Source of the DNA: Bacillus sp. FJAT-50079
GTDB lineage: Bacteria; Bacillota; Bacilli; Bacillales; Bacillaceae_C
NCBI RefSeq assembly: GCF_018343515.1
Contig: NZ_JAGYPD010000004.1
Coordinates: 186,001-250,000 of the forward strand
Length of the DNA stretch: 64,000 nucleotides
Direction: 5' to 3'
Below the pieces are notes generated by a model that saw only the letters and a list, made by a program, of their open reading frames with translations, did no database searches and was not told the origin of the DNA. Below are positions 44,901 to 55,052 of this stretch, in pieces. Made by a program: the position numbers and the translations under genes. How positions within the stretch are numbered: position 1 is the stretch's first letter; each line of letters begins with the position of its first letter.

Positions 44901-45274
44901 CTGTTGTTTTTCCAAATGTCTACAAAAGGTTTCATCAGCTTTGTCAACAGGGAGAAATCGCACTCATAAACGGACATGTAGAAAGTAGAGACGGAAATCG
45001 CCAAATGATCGTCCAAAAATTAGTAAAACCGGTCGAAATAATTGATGCGCAAACTTTATTTGTAAAAGTACGAGCTCATTTACAGAACAAGGACACATTA
45101 AACCAGCTTCAAGATATTTTAAAGGAACATAAAGGTGATACTCCAGTCGTTTTGCATTATGAAGCGACAAAGCAAACGATTCAGCTTGGACAAAGGGATT
45201 GGATAGATGCGAATATAACCTGTCTAGATAAAATTGCCAATCTATTGGGGAATGAATGTGTCATCTTAAAATAA
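41939..45274 (+). CDS. dnaE: DNA polymerase III alpha subunit DnaE
   Basis: The 1111-residue protein has the DnaE layout: an N-terminal PHP domain (about 1-200, HLQISTAYSLLSSTISI), the polymerase core with GPGRGSAAGSLVAYLL and the catalytic aspartates in MPDIDIDFPDHRRDEVI, a tandem helix-hairpin region, and a C-terminal OB fold (ALINGHVESRDGNRQM). No internal exonuclease domain is present, so this is DnaE rather than PolC. In Bacillus it extends primers on the lagging strand and hands over to PolC. The PHP start HLQIST replaces the HLHxHS form, so the metal site is likely incomplete, as in other Bacillus DnaE. ATG 41939 follows AAAGGAGATGA. Confidence 0.97.
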   Translation: MDFAHLQISTAYSLLSSTISIPALVERAKQMDYSALAITDRNGLYGVLPFYKACIEAKIKPIIGLTADVETDETSIHPIILLARNDIAYKNLLKISSVIKTQPNEAISWKWLAAYSEGLIAITPGLEGEIEKKLLDEGVEAALHAAEKYKQLFQRDFYLAVQNHGHASEQIIEQVTHLAKEADIPIVATNDVKYLDHKDAFAYQCLTAIRDGAKLAEIEEMEQHENYNFKSKEEMADLFANMPEALENTLKIVDACNVAIKTNQELLPEYPLAEHQTTVGMLRELCLEGLTIRGIEADHVYMERLDYELSVINEMGFNDYFLIVWDFMKYARDHGILTGPGRGSAAGSLVAYLLHITDVDPIRYGLLFERFLNPERISMPDIDIDFPDHRRDEVIDYVVRKYGKQHVAQIITFGTLAARAALRDTARVFGLGTKEMDQLSKMIPSRLGIHLRQAYQESPKLQNFVSASEQNQKLFETALTLEGLPRHTSTHAAGVVIAGEPLVNLVPLQMGHDEGSYLTQFPMEDLEEIGLLKMDFLGLRNLSLLERIVKSIEINTGEKIDLKALPLSDEATFSLLKRGDTTGIFQLESEGMRKVLRELKPTEFEDIVAVNALYRPGPMEQIPDYIARKHGQKSIHYPHPDLKPVLEGTYGVIVYQEQIMQIASVMAGFSLGEADLLRRAVSKKKRDVLDREKTHFVSGALQKGYSEEIANEIYNLILRFANYGFNRSHAVAYSMISWQLAYLKATYPHAFTAALLTSVIGNEDKIAQYIAEAKQTGLNILPPSINQSHYPFIVEKAGIRFSLAAIKGIGVAGLKAILQIRKDKPFQDIFDFCLRVPSKVANRKVLEALVFAGAFDEFGQDRAVLLATLDVALDHAELMKPAQTGADLFVEEEMFQLRPKYIEVESHSLAEKLAFEKQATGVYLSAHPASSYEKYFRKMRTVPIMSLEEGQRNVAIGVYISQVRTIRTKKGEVMAFVTVSDATAEIDAVVFPNVYKRFHQLCQQGEIALINGHVESRDGNRQMIVQKLVKPVEIIDAQTLFVKVRAHLQNKDTLNQLQDILKEHKGDTPVVLHYEATKQTIQLGQRDWIDANITCLDKIANLLGNECVILK

Positions 45275-45408
45275 TTTTTTCAAACTGTAAAAAATATGAT
45301 ATATTGTGTAAGAGATAAAATGGATCTTCAATCAGTGTGGGAATAATTCTGAACAAACTGGGCTTTTGCGGGTAGTCGACCTCCCGTTTTTATCAATGTA
45401 ACATAACT

Positions 45409-45615
45409 TTAACTTGAATTAGCAGAACTCCAACACTTGTATAAGCGACGGGAGATTGCCATCTTCAAAGAGGTAGTGAAAACTTCCTGTATCTGACGCT
45501 TCGCTTTCGGTACAAAAAGATGTGCTAATTCAGGCTAAGCCTTTGGCGGATGTTACAGGTTTTAGAGGAGTTTGAAAAAATCTGGACGCTACGCAGAGGA
45601 GTAATTGATCGGGAG
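45409..45615 (+). repeat. dispersed intergenic repeat, family R1, copy B
   Basis: This stretch lies between dnaE and ytsJ. It shares cttcctgtatctgacgcttc, gctttcggtacaa, gctaattcagg, aagcctttggcggatgtta, ttttagaggagttt and atctggacgct with the other copies. No gene is encoded in the gap 45275-45714; 45275-45408 holds only AT-rich sequence and a gaacaaac string. Confidence 0.8.
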
Positions 45616-45714
45616 TCTTACTGACCGTTAATGCGAGATACAATTGCCATCATCGTGACTACATAGTTTTCTGAAATAGGCGGACAAATGTGGGAAATGA
45701 AGGGGAGGATCTCT

Positions 45715-46953
45715 TTGACATTGCGTGAAGAAGCTTTACATATGCATAAAATGCATAGAGGGAAGTTGGAATCTAAATCCAAAGTAGAAGTGAAAAATGC
45801 TACTGATTTAAGTCTTGCGTATTCACCTGGTGTAGCTGAACCATGCAAAGAAATCTATGAAAAGCCGGAAACGGTATATGATTATACAATGAAGGGCAAT
45901 ATGGTTGCTGTCGTCTCAAATGGGACGGCTGTTCTTGGGCTTGGCAATATCGGACCCGAGGCAGCTTTACCTGTAATGGAAGGAAAAGCTGTGCTCTTTA
46001 AAAGCTTTGCTGGCGTCGATGCTTTTCCGATTTGCCTCAATACGACGAATGTGGAAAAAATCATTGAAACAGTGAAATTTCTCGAGCCAACCTTTGGAGG
46101 CGTCAACTTAGAAGATATTGCAGCACCGAGTTGTTTTGTCATAGAAGAAAGATTGAAAAAAGAGGTTGGAATTCCCGTTTTTCACGATGATCAACATGGA
46201 ACGGCGATCGTCACGGTTGCTGGGCTTGTGAATGCATTGAAGATCACAGGACGCAATATGAAGGAAATTAAAATTGTGGCAAACGGTGCAGGTGCAGCAG
46301 GAATTGCCATCATTAAATTATTATATAGTTATGGAGTTCGCGACATTATTATGTGCGATTCAAAAGGCGCGATTTATGAAGGGCGCACTGAAGGTATGAA
46401 CGATGTGAAAGCAGCTGTTGCAAAATATACAAATCGTGATAAAAAATCGGGATCGCTTGCCGATGTGATTAAAGAAGCCGATGTATTTATTGGAGTGTCG
46501 GTTGCAGGCGCATTAACGAAGGAAATGGTCGAGTCAATGAATAAAGATCCGATTATTTTTGCTATGGCCAATCCTGAGCCCGAAATTATGCCGGAAGACG
46601 CAATCGCATCTGGTGCGAAGGTGATCGGTACAGGAAGATCCGATTTCCCGAACCAAGTGAATAATGTCCTTGCATTTCCAGGCATCTTTAGAGGTGCATT
46701 GGACGTTCGTGCGACACATATCAATGAAAAAATGAAACAAGCAGCCGTTGCGGCAATTGCGGAATTAATTACGGATGAAGAGTTAACATCAGACTATATC
46801 ATTCCTGGGCCCTTTGATCCGCGGGTTGCACCACATGTAGCGGCGGCAGTTGCAAAAGCAGCGATGGAAACTGGCGTAGCAAGAATCAAGGTCGATCCTA
46901 ACGAAGTACGGGAACGAACAATGCGGCTCGCCGTAATCGGAAAAGAAAAGTAG
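45715..46953 (+). CDS. ytsJ: NADP-dependent malic enzyme YtsJ
   Basis: The 412-residue protein follows YtsJ of B. subtilis through most of its length: it begins MTLREEALHMHKMHRGK-type, then DLSLAYSPGVAEPCKEIYE, the dehydrogenase motif KAVLFKSFAGVDAFPICLNT, FHDDQHGTAIVTVAGLVNAL with metal-binding Asp residues, and the NAD(P) loop VANGAGAAGIAI. It decarboxylates malate to pyruvate and is the main NADPH-forming malic enzyme in B. subtilis. TTG 45715 is chosen from the GGGGAGGATC site and the homologue's start; the ATG at 45697 and the GTG at 45688 lie upstream of that site. No phosphotransacetylase domain is fused. Confidence 0.95.
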   Translation: MTLREEALHMHKMHRGKLESKSKVEVKNATDLSLAYSPGVAEPCKEIYEKPETVYDYTMKGNMVAVVSNGTAVLGLGNIGPEAALPVMEGKAVLFKSFAGVDAFPICLNTTNVEKIIETVKFLEPTFGGVNLEDIAAPSCFVIEERLKKEVGIPVFHDDQHGTAIVTVAGLVNALKITGRNMKEIKIVANGAGAAGIAIIKLLYSYGVRDIIMCDSKGAIYEGRTEGMNDVKAAVAKYTNRDKKSGSLADVIKEADVFIGVSVAGALTKEMVESMNKDPIIFAMANPEPEIMPEDAIASGAKVIGTGRSDFPNQVNNVLAFPGIFRGALDVRATHINEKMKQAAVAAIAELITDEELTSDYIIPGPFDPRVAPHVAAAVAKAAMETGVARIKVDPNEVRERTMRLAVIGKEK

Positions 46954-47066
46954 GACAACATATACGCATATGCTTCGCTTCAAGGCGATGCAGCTCGAGC
47001 GTGTATTACTCCCACATTTTTTGAACAAACTTTAAAAGCAAAGAGCATGACTAAGGGGGGAAAAAC

Positions 47067-47936
47067 TTGCTTAGAGATTTATTTACAAAACCAAAGAAAA
47101 GAAAATATGCAGCGATACCATCTGAAGCGGCTAAGCAAGATGTTCCCGAAGGCATTATGACGAAATGCATGGGCTGCAAGAAAATTATGTATACAAAGGA
47201 CTTTCTAAAAAACGAGAAAGTTTGTCTTCATTGCGGATATCACGATAAAATGACTGCGTTTGAACGCGTTGACAGTATATTTGATGAAGGCTCCTTTCAA
47301 CCATTTGATGAAGGAATCGCTTCTGAAAATCCATTAGGATTTCCAGGATATTTAGAAAAACTAGAAAGTGATCGTAAAAAATCAAAGCTTGATGAGGCTG
47401 TATTAACAGGTGAAGGAACGATCAATGGCATTAACGTTGTTACAGCGATCATGGACTCACATTTCCGAATGGGAAGCATGGGGTCCGTCGTTGGTGAAAA
47501 AATCGCCAGAGCCATTGAAAAGGCAGCTGAAAAGCATGTACCATTTATTATTTTTACAGCATCTGGTGGAGCCCGAATGCAAGAAGGGGTTTTATCATTA
47601 ATGCAAATGGCAAAGACGAGTGCGGGCTTAAAATTATTTAGTGATCAAGGCGGTTTAATTATTTCTGTCATGACACATCCAACAACAGGTGGAGTATCTG
47701 CAAGCTTTGCTTCCCTCGGAGATTTCAATTTTGCGGAGCCTGGTGCTTTAATCGGATTTGCGGGACGCCGTGTGATTGAACAGACGATTCGTGAAGACTT
47801 GCCTGATGATTTCCAAACTGCTGAGTTTTTATTAAATCATGGGCAGCTTGATGCGGTAATTCATCGACACGAGCTTAAGGACAAACTGGCAACTGTGCTA
47901 GAAATCCATCAGCAAGAAGGTGAACCAACATGGTAA
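47067..47936 (+). CDS. accD: acetyl-CoA carboxylase carboxyltransferase subunit beta
   Basis: The 289-residue protein has the N-terminal zinc ribbon with [11 protein letters not shown] and CLHCGY, all four cysteines present, and the carboxyltransferase domain with [20 protein letters not shown] and [20 protein letters not shown]. With AccA it transfers carboxyl from biotin to acetyl-CoA, making malonyl-CoA for fatty acids. The start is TTG 47067 after AAGGGGGG, giving [11 protein letters not shown] as in relatives. It overlaps accA by seven bases. Confidence 0.97.
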   Translation: MLRDLFTKPKKRKYAAIPSEAAKQDVPEGIMTKCMGCKKIMYTKDFLKNEKVCLHCGYHDKMTAFERVDSIFDEGSFQPFDEGIASENPLGFPGYLEKLESDRKKSKLDEAVLTGEGTINGINVVTAIMDSHFRMGSMGSVVGEKIARAIEKAAEKHVPFIIFTASGGARMQEGVLSLMQMAKTSAGLKLFSDQGGLIISVMTHPTTGGVSASFASLGDFNFAEPGALIGFAGRRVIEQTIREDLPDDFQTAEFLLNHGQLDAVIHRHELKDKLATVLEIHQQEGEPTW

Positions 47937-48910
47937 ATGGACTTGAATTTGAAAAGCCAGTCCTTGATCTACGCAATAAAATTGCCGAGCTTCGAGAGTT
48001 TACGAAAGATTCGGATGTTGATCTATCTGAGGAAATCGATCGATTAGAAGCTCGCCTTGAGAAATTAGAAAAAGATGTGTATGAAAACATGACACCGTGG
48101 GATCGTGTTCAGATGGCTCGTCATGCTAATCGACCGACGACACTTGATTATATTGAGCATTTGTTTACTGACTTTATCGAGCTACATGGTGATCGTCTTT
48201 TTGGGGACGATGAGGCAATTGTCGGTGGGATTGCTAAATATAAAGGTGTTCCGATTACTATTATCGGTCATCAGCGTGGAAGAGACACGAAAGAAAACAT
48301 TCGCCGCAATTTCGGTATGCCACATCCAGAAGGGTATCGCAAAGCACTTCGACTCATGAAACAGGCGGAAAAATTTAATCGTCCAGTCATCTGTTTCATT
48401 GATACGAAAGGGGCTTACCCTGGGAAGGCAGCTGAGGAGCGCGGGCAAAGTGAAGCAATCGCTAGAAATTTATTTGAAATGGCTGGCTTGAAGGTGCCCA
48501 TCGTTTGTATCGTAACGGGTGAAGGAGGAAGTGGTGGTGCATTGGCTCTTGGTGTCGGTGATCGGCTGTTTATGCTAGAAAACTCCACGTATTCCGTTAT
48601 TACACCAGAAGGAGCAGCATCGATTTTATGGAAAGATGCGTCACTTGCAAAGCAGGCAGCAGAAGCGATGAGAATTACAGCACCAGATTTAAAGGAGCTA
48701 GGCATCATCGATGACATTATTCCAGAGATAAGAGGCGGTGCCCATAAAGATATCGAAGGGCAAGCGAAGCAAATTGACGAAGTGCTCTTATCAGCATTAA
48801 AGCAACTCGTAGGAACGGATCCAGACCAATTGATTCAAGAACGTTATGAAAAATATAAAAAGATGGGGAAGTTCACCGCTTCAGCTCATTATGAAAATAT
48901 TCATATATAA
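47930..48910 (+). CDS. accA: acetyl-CoA carboxylase carboxyltransferase subunit alpha
   Basis: The 326-residue protein has an N-terminal helical region followed by the carboxyltransferase domain with [38 protein letters not shown], and [18 protein letters not shown]. It forms the alpha2beta2 complex with AccD. It starts within the end of accD, so the two subunits are made together. The order accD-accA-pfkA-pyk matches B. subtilis. No strong terminator immediately follows; a large palindromic element begins two bases after the stop codon. Confidence 0.97.
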   Translation: MVNGLEFEKPVLDLRNKIAELREFTKDSDVDLSEEIDRLEARLEKLEKDVYENMTPWDRVQMARHANRPTTLDYIEHLFTDFIELHGDRLFGDDEAIVGGIAKYKGVPITIIGHQRGRDTKENIRRNFGMPHPEGYRKALRLMKQAEKFNRPVICFIDTKGAYPGKAAEERGQSEAIARNLFEMAGLKVPIVCIVTGEGGSGGALALGVGDRLFMLENSTYSVITPEGAASILWKDASLAKQAAEAMRITAPDLKELGIIDDIIPEIRGGAHKDIEGQAKQIDEVLLSALKQLVGTDPDQLIQERYEKYKKMGKFTASAHYENIHI

Positions 48911-48911
48911 A

Positions 48912-49110
48912 GATGTGTTCAAAAAGGAGGATCATAAAGTTCGAGGTGGCACCAGCTTTGAGCAGCAACTTGTTTATAATGTACCTTGCCAGTTATTTAT
49001 GTAAGATACATTAAGATAAGGGCTGCTCTCTAGCATCGCAAAAAATGCGAAAAAGGCAAGCAACCGAAGAAGTTTGATCTGTTGTTATACTTCGACTTTT
49101 TGAACATCCT
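48912..49110 (+). repeat. 199-bp multi-stem palindromic element after accA
   Basis: The outer arms GATGTGTTCAAAAAG (48912-48926) and CTTTTTGAACATC (49096-49108) are complementary apart from two extra bases. Inside are GAGCAGC/GCTGCTC arms (about 48960 and 49025) and a TCGCAAAAAATGCGA hairpin (about 49037-49052). The element is not coding. Its shape is that of a repeated, structured intergenic element. I recall similar blocks (cgaggtggcaccagc, gagcagc) from other Bacillus genomes. Confidence 0.6.
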
Positions 49111-49150
49111 CTGCAAGGCATTGCCCACGGGGTAGTGCTTTATTTATGTT

Positions 49151-49335
49151 TAACTCGAATCGGCTCGAAATCCCGCTTCTAAAAGGGCAGGATGAATGCA
49201 AATTAGGGAAGTTCAAACTCCTGTACTTGATGCTTCGCTTTCGTCACAAATTTTGCGAATTCAAGTGTCACATATTTATTTAGAGCGAGCTCGAAAAAAA
49301 TCTGGACGTAATTTTGTCAGGGTGTAATTGATTTG
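49151..49335 (+). repeat. dispersed intergenic repeat, family R1, copy C
   Basis: It starts tttaactcgaatcggctcga, like copy D, and contains aagttcaaactcctgta, gatgcttcgctttcg, gaattcaagtg, ttagagcgagctcg and atctggacgtaat. It is the most divergent of the four. The gap 48911-49464 holds this copy, the palindromic element and the pfkA upstream region, with no gene. Confidence 0.72.
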
Positions 49336-49443
49336 TGTAGAAACGAGTCGAAATTTGAGAATAAGTTGATTAAATGGTATTTTTATATTATGTAGATATC
49401 TGAGGCTGTAATGGCAGCATTAGGTTGAATAGTGTTTATTTAG

Positions 49444-50424
<981 letters not shown>

Positions 50425-50455
50425 ATTGTGGCAAGAATTTTAGGAGGAATAAGGA

Positions 50456-52216
50456 ATGAAGAAAACAAAAATAGTTTGTACGATAGGTCCTGCAAGTGAA
50501 AATCCAGAAACATTATTACAACTTATTAAGTCTGGAATGAATGTTGCTCGCTTAAACTTCTCTCATGGAGATCACGATGAGCATCGTTCTCGTATCGTCA
50601 ACATTCGTGAAGCTGCTAAAAAAGCAGGAACAAATGTTGGAATTTTATTGGATACGAAAGGACCTGAAATTAGAACGCATGATATGGCAACAGGAGAAGT
50701 TGAATTAGTTGCAGGTTCTGAATTGATTGTTTCAATGGAAGAAGTAGCTGGGACAACGGAAAAGATTTCAGTTTCTTATTCTGGTTTGCTCAATGACGTT
50801 CATACTGGCTCGATCATTTTACTTGATGATGGTTTGATCGCTTTAGAAGTAACGGAAATTAAGAGAGAGAGCGATGAAATCGTAACGAAAGTATTGAATA
50901 GTGGAACATTGAAGAATAAGAAAGGTGTCAACTGTCCAGGAATTTCCGTTAACTTGCCAGGAATGACTGAAAAAGATGCGAAAGACATTTTGTTTGGAAT
51001 TGAGCAAGGCGTTGATTTTATTGCTGCTTCATTCGTTAGAAGAGCATCAGACGTATTAGAAATCCGCCAATTGCTTGAAGAAAACAATGCATCACATATT
51101 AATATTATTCCTAAAATTGAAAACCAAGAAGGCGTCGATAATATCGATGAAATTTTGGAAGTGTCAGATGGTCTTATGGTCGCTCGTGGTGATCTTGGTG
51201 TAGAAATACCGACAGAAGATGTACCACTTGTACAAAAGCACCTCATCCAAAAATGTAATAGCGCTGGTAAGCCAGTTATTACAGCGACACAGATGCTTGA
51301 TTCAATGCAGCGCAACCCTCGCCCAACTAGAGCCGAAGCAAGTGACGTGGCGAATGCCATTTTTGACGGTTCAGATGCAGTTATGTTATCCGGTGAAACG
51401 GCTGCTGGTTCATACCCGGTTGAGGCAGTGCAAACGATGAGTAACATTGCTTTAAAAGCAGAGCAAGCACTTGATAATAAAGAAATTTTATCAAACATTA
51501 GTAAAAGCAGCGATCATAATATGACAGATGCGATTTGCCAGTCTGTTGCACATACAGCAATCAATTTAGAAGTTGGTGCAATCGTCACACCGACAGAAAC
51601 TGGCCATACAGCACGCATGATTTCAAAATATCGTCCAAAAGCTCCAATTGTTGCAGTTACATCTAATGAAAACGTTGTTCGCAGACTTGCACTAGTTTGG
51701 GGTGTGTATCCTCAAATTAGTCAAACGGTAGAAACAACGGACGAAATGTTAGAAAATGCAGTAACAGAAAGCTTAAATACAGGACTTGTTAAACATGGAG
51801 ATTTGATCATTATTACTGCTGGTGTACCTGTTGGTGAGAAAGGTACAACCAACTTAATGAAAGTACATGTCGTTGGCGATGTCATTGCAAAAGGACAAGG
51901 AATCGGTCGCAAATCGGCTTTCGGCAAAGCAGTTATCGTCAAAGATGCAGCAGAAGCAAATGCAAAAATTGAACAAGGCTCTGTCATGGTAGCAATCGGA
52001 ACAGATCGCGATATGGTGAAAATGTTAGAAAAATGCTCAGCGCTAATTACTGAAGAAGGCGGATTAACGAGTCATGCAGCAGTTGTCGGCATTGATCTCG
52101 GTATTCCTGTTATTGTTGGCGTAGAAAACGCAACAACCTTGTTTACAGATGGTCAAGAAATTACCGTTGATGCAACAAGAGGCATTGTTTATAACGGTCA
52201 CGCAAGCGTATTGTAA
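50456..52216 (+). CDS. pyk: pyruvate kinase with C-terminal PEP-utilizer-like domain
   Basis: The 586-residue protein has the kinase barrel and lid with [36 protein letters not shown], the catalytic lysine region [18 protein letters not shown], and [20 protein letters not shown]. Residues from about 480 form the extra C-terminal domain found in Bacillus and Geobacillus enzymes, with [20 protein letters not shown], a motif shared with PEP-utilising enzymes. It makes pyruvate and ATP from phosphoenolpyruvate. AGGAGGAAT precedes the ATG. It ends the pfkA-pyk operon at a strong terminator. Confidence 0.97.
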   Translation: MKKTKIVCTIGPASENPETLLQLIKSGMNVARLNFSHGDHDEHRSRIVNIREAAKKAGTNVGILLDTKGPEIRTHDMATGEVELVAGSELIVSMEEVAGTTEKISVSYSGLLNDVHTGSIILLDDGLIALEVTEIKRESDEIVTKVLNSGTLKNKKGVNCPGISVNLPGMTEKDAKDILFGIEQGVDFIAASFVRRASDVLEIRQLLEENNASHINIIPKIENQEGVDNIDEILEVSDGLMVARGDLGVEIPTEDVPLVQKHLIQKCNSAGKPVITATQMLDSMQRNPRPTRAEASDVANAIFDGSDAVMLSGETAAGSYPVEAVQTMSNIALKAEQALDNKEILSNISKSSDHNMTDAICQSVAHTAINLEVGAIVTPTETGHTARMISKYRPKAPIVAVTSNENVVRRLALVWGVYPQISQTVETTDEMLENAVTESLNTGLVKHGDLIIITAGVPVGEKGTTNLMKVHVVGDVIAKGQGIGRKSAFGKAVIVKDAAEANAKIEQGSVMVAIGTDRDMVKMLEKCSALITEEGGLTSHAAVVGIDLGIPVIVGVENATTLFTDGQEITVDATRGIVYNGHASVL

Positions 52217-52253
52217 TATGAATATAAGAGGCTAGCCCATTAGCCTACTAGTT

Positions 52254-52290
52254 AAAGCAGGTGAAGAAAAACTCTTCACCTGCTTTTTAT
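52254..52290 (+). terminator. pfkA-pyk terminator
   Basis: AAAGCAGGTGAAGA (52254-52267) pairs perfectly with TCTTCACCTGCTTT (52273-52286), followed by TTTATTT. A smaller hairpin, GGCTA/TAGCC, lies at about 52230-52245. Confidence 0.92.
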
Positions 52291-52424
52291 TTACGAGAAT
52301 ACATCGATAAGAGTGCTTTTGACAAAATGCACCATGCTTATTGAAAGGGATTTTTAGACAGCTCTTCTGCCTTTTTGATATAATAGAGTTGTTCAACTAG
52401 AAAAATGACGGGGATGTGATCCGT

Positions 52425-52817
52425 TTGAAATATGGATTAATATTACTATTCATCGTAGTACCTGCACTAGAGATCGGCATGTTTATTTTGGCTGGAAAAG
52501 CGATTGGGGTCTTTTCAACGGTGATGCTCATTATCGCCACAGGCATTCTCGGTGCTTATTTTGCTAAGCGTCAAGGAATGAGTGCACTAAGAAAAGTTCA
52601 AGAGCAGTTACGCTTAGGACAGCCGCCCGGCAACGCATTATTGGATGGTGTTTGTGGATTCGTTGGCGGAATTTTATTGTTAAGTCCAGGGTTTATTACA
52701 GATGCTATTGGATTGTTACTGCTCCTGCCGTTTATGCAAAAGTATATTCGCCCAATTCTCTTAAAAGTCATTAAAAATTGGTTCTCGGGTCATCGGCGTT
52801 TTTATATATACCGATAA
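52425..52817 (+). CDS. fxsA: FxsA family membrane protein
   Basis: The protein has about 130 residues with three or four hydrophobic stretches. It begins MKYGLILLFIVVPALEIGMF and has the conserved ILGAYFAKRQGMSALRKVQ, GNALLDGVCGFVGGILLLSP and GFITDAIGLLLLLPF of FxsA. In E. coli FxsA relieves phage T7 exclusion by F plasmid; the Bacillus role is unknown. TTG 52425 fits the GGGGATGTGATC site and the family start, while an in-frame GTG at 52416 lies within it. It is followed by a terminator shared with convergent ytvI. Confidence 0.88.
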   Translation: MKYGLILLFIVVPALEIGMFILAGKAIGVFSTVMLIIATGILGAYFAKRQGMSALRKVQEQLRLGQPPGNALLDGVCGFVGGILLLSPGFITDAIGLLLLLPFMQKYIRPILLKVIKNWFSGHRRFYIYR

Positions 52818-52863
52818 AATGGAGAGCGGAAATTGCGATTGAAGTGACATCTTTTTTACTAAT

Positions 52864-52915
52864 AAAAAAAATCGTCCTTTCTAAATGTTGTTCTAGAAGT
52901 GACGATTTTTTTATT
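52864..52915. terminator. terminator between fxsA and ytvI
   Basis: AAAATCGTC (52868-52876) pairs with GACGATTTT (52901-52909), with an inner TTCTA/TAGAA pair, and A and T runs on the two sides. Confidence 0.8.
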
Positions 52916-52920
52916 GTCTA

Positions 52921-54042
52921 CTATTTGCTGGTTGGTGCTCCATTTATATAATTCCAAATATCTTTGAAAACATGGGCTTTATGTAATGTTGTAAGGAGTA
53001 CAAGAGTTACAGGGCCGATGATAAGACCAAGAAATCCAATTAACTTAAACCCAACAAATAAAGAAACGAGTGTTGCAAGTGGAGTCAGGCCAATATTTGA
53101 CGAAAGAATTTTCGGTTCCATCACTTGACGCTGAACAACAACAACGGTATATAGAATGCCTAGCCCTAAAGCTAGTCCGTAATTACCCATCACAACTTCG
53201 TAAATGATCCAAGGCACAAACACGGCACCCGTTCCCAAATAAGGTAATATATCAACAATCCCTGTGATTAAAGCGATCGTGATCGCATAATTGACGCGCA
53301 AAATGAGCAAACCAATTAACACTATGACAAGCGTAATTGATACGAGAGTGAGCTGTGCTTTAATAAAGCCAGCGAATGCTTTTTTTAAATCGGCAAATAC
53401 TTTGCTTCCACTGGACTTCACTTTTGACGGCAAAAACTGGCTAGATGTTGCCCTGAGCTTATCCCAATCCTTGCTAATAAAAAAGGTAGCAAGTAAAGAG
53501 AAGACAATCACTGTTGCGGCGTTAGGAATCCAAGAAACAAGCGCAGGTAGTTTTAAGAAAAAGTTTTGTAAAAATGTTGACGCACTTGCGGCGATTTTAT
53601 TTCCAGTCGTTGTAATACTATTCATAATCGTATCTTGCTGCCCACTATCAAGACCTTTGAGCAACCCGACCATTTTATTATAAAATGGAATGACTTGACT
53701 GGCGAATAAATTTTCCAAATACGTAATCATAGTCCCAACATGCTCTGGAACGACGGTTGCTAAGTATGTTGTTCCAGCAACGATTTCGGCTATTAATAAT
53801 GTAATGAAGCCAGCGAAAAGGGAAATCATTAGGATTAGCGTCGTGATGACCGCAAGCGTACGAGGGAATTTCCACTTTTTTTCTAGAAAGTGGACAACAG
53901 GATTCATTAACAAAGCGAAAATAATCGCCAGGATAAACGGATACGTCACTTTCCAAATGATAAATAATAGAAAAAGGGAAGCGACGACTGTTAGTATGAC
54001 AATAAAAAAACGAATGATTTTATCGAATGTGTCCCGATTCAT
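52921..54042 (-). CDS. ytvI: AI-2E family (PerM-like) membrane protein YtvI
   Basis: The 373-residue protein has about eight membrane helices and the AI-2E/PerM pattern, including NPVVHFLEKKWKFPRTLAV near the N-terminus and IVDILPYLGTGAVFVPWII in the C-terminal part. B. subtilis YtvI is annotated as a sporulation integral membrane protein in the same location. The transported compound is unknown. GGTGGGAGA precedes the ATG. It is divergent from ytwI. Confidence 0.9.
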   Translation of the reverse strand: MNRDTFDKIIRFFIVILTVVASLFLLFIIWKVTYPFILAIIFALLMNPVVHFLEKKWKFPRTLAVITTLILMISLFAGFITLLIAEIVAGTTYLATVVPEHVGTMITYLENLFASQVIPFYNKMVGLLKGLDSGQQDTIMNSITTTGNKIAASASTFLQNFFLKLPALVSWIPNAATVIVFSLLATFFISKDWDKLRATSSQFLPSKVKSSGSKVFADLKKAFAGFIKAQLTLVSITLVIVLIGLLILRVNYAITIALITGIVDILPYLGTGAVFVPWIIYEVVMGNYGLALGLGILYTVVVVQRQVMEPKILSSNIGLTPLATLVSLFVGFKLIGFLGLIIGPVTLVLLTTLHKAHVFKDIWNYINGAPTSK

Positions 54043-54126
54043 ATATCTCCCACCTTATATGATCTTAATACATATAATACCATGTGAAAGATGGAACGGT
54101 TATAAAATTTGTAAAGGATGATCAAA

Positions 54127-54609
54127 TTGTTTAATCAACCAATGTTATTTATGCTTTTATTACTTGGCATCGGCTTTGTCGCAAAAAACGAATCATTAAT
54201 GGTAGCTGTTGGGGCATTACTTCTCCTAAAATTAATCGGAGTCGATGAAAAGGTATTTACGATGATACAGACAAAAGGAATTAACTGGGGAGTTACCGTC
54301 ATTACAATCGCTGTCCTCGCGCCGATTGCAAGTGGTTATATCGGCTTTAAAGAATTAGGTTCTGCTGTAAAATCGCCATATGCATGGATTGCCTTAGGGG
54401 CCGGAATGGCAGTTGCAATGATTGCTAAATATGGGGTGGCTCTGCTTGCGGCAGATCCTCATATAACGACTGCCCTCGTCATTGGAACAATTTTAGCTGT
54501 GGCTGTATTTAAAGGTGTTGCTGTTGGTCCACTTATCGGCGCAGGTATTGCTTATATGGCAATGAAAATATTTGAGTTGGTAAAATCAGGGTCTGGTTTG
54601 GGAGGTTGA
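54127..54609 (+). CDS. ytwI: DUF441 membrane protein YtwI
   Basis: The 160-residue protein has four or five hydrophobic helices and the conserved TKGINWGVTVITIAVLAPIA and DPHITTALVIGTILAV of the DUF441 family. It agrees with B. subtilis YtwI in length and in position before citZ. The function is unknown. The start TTG 54127 gives MFNQPMLFML, like the homologue's MFTQ start, and follows AAAGGATGATC. The ATG at 54118 lies inside that site. Confidence 0.9.
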   Translation: MFNQPMLFMLLLLGIGFVAKNESLMVAVGALLLLKLIGVDEKVFTMIQTKGINWGVTVITIAVLAPIASGYIGFKELGSAVKSPYAWIALGAGMAVAMIAKYGVALLAADPHITTALVIGTILAVAVFKGVAVGPLIGAGIAYMAMKIFELVKSGSGLGG

Positions 54610-54669
54610 ACGGTTGAAAACTAAAACATAATAAAACGTTTGTTTAATTACTTTTTTATTTATACTAAA

Positions 54670-54697
54670 ATGGTGTGTGGAGTCCCTAACACACCAT
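54670..54697 (+). terminator. hairpin after ytwI
   Basis: ATGGTGTGT (54670-54678) pairs perfectly with ACACACCAT (54689-54697). No T run follows, so termination is uncertain. Confidence 0.45.
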
Positions 54698-54861
54698 TAG
54701 ATGATCTTGTACGATAGGAGATTTCATACCTCCTCTGATCGAACGAAGTGAGAACCTCGCGGAAGTCCCTTACCTGGTTTCAGGGCGAAAGGTAGCTTTT
54801 ACCTTTTCATGAACGATTAATAGATTTTAGAAATCAGGTTAAAAGTCTAGTATTGTCTTTT
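54698..54861. other. non-coding gap upstream of the citZ promoter
   Basis: No gene is seen. The string gcggaagtcccttacc near 54756 resembles the left part of repeat copy D (gcggaagtccctcact near 57605), so a fragment of that family may be present. The rest shows nothing I can name. Confidence 0.35.
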
Positions 54862-54904
54862 TATAAGCGTTTCCATTCCCAAATGGCGAAGAGTTGGTTA
54901 TAAT
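54862..54904 (+). promoter_or_regulatory. candidate CcpA site (cre) and promoter of citZ
   Basis: TATAAGCGTTTCCA (54862-54875) agrees with the cre pattern TGWAARCGYTWWCA at about 12 of 14 positions. It sits just before a weak -35 (TTCCCA, 54876-54881) and a perfect -10 TATAAT (54899-54904) 17 bases on. CcpA repression of citZ is known in B. subtilis; here it is inferred from the match. Confidence 0.5.
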
Positions 54905-55052
54905 GTTTAGGGAAGCAGTTTGCATGTGAGTAGAAAGAAGGATTTGATCAGGCAAATGATCGATTGCTAAAAACGTTATATTTACATAGCAGTCTATTTG
55001 TATTTGCAACATGCATTTTCATACGAAAAGAAAGTAAAAGGAGAGATTATGA

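Noticed and set aside
46962-47006. Terminator after ytsJ
   Set aside because: ATACGC and GCGTGTAT pair only with a bulge, and the following T run is distant, so I do not list it.
48911-49110. T-box riboswitch, suggested by ggtggcaccagc after accA
   Set aside because: The T-box core (ggtggnaccgcg) is not matched, no downstream amino acid gene is present, and the outer arms fit a palindromic element better.
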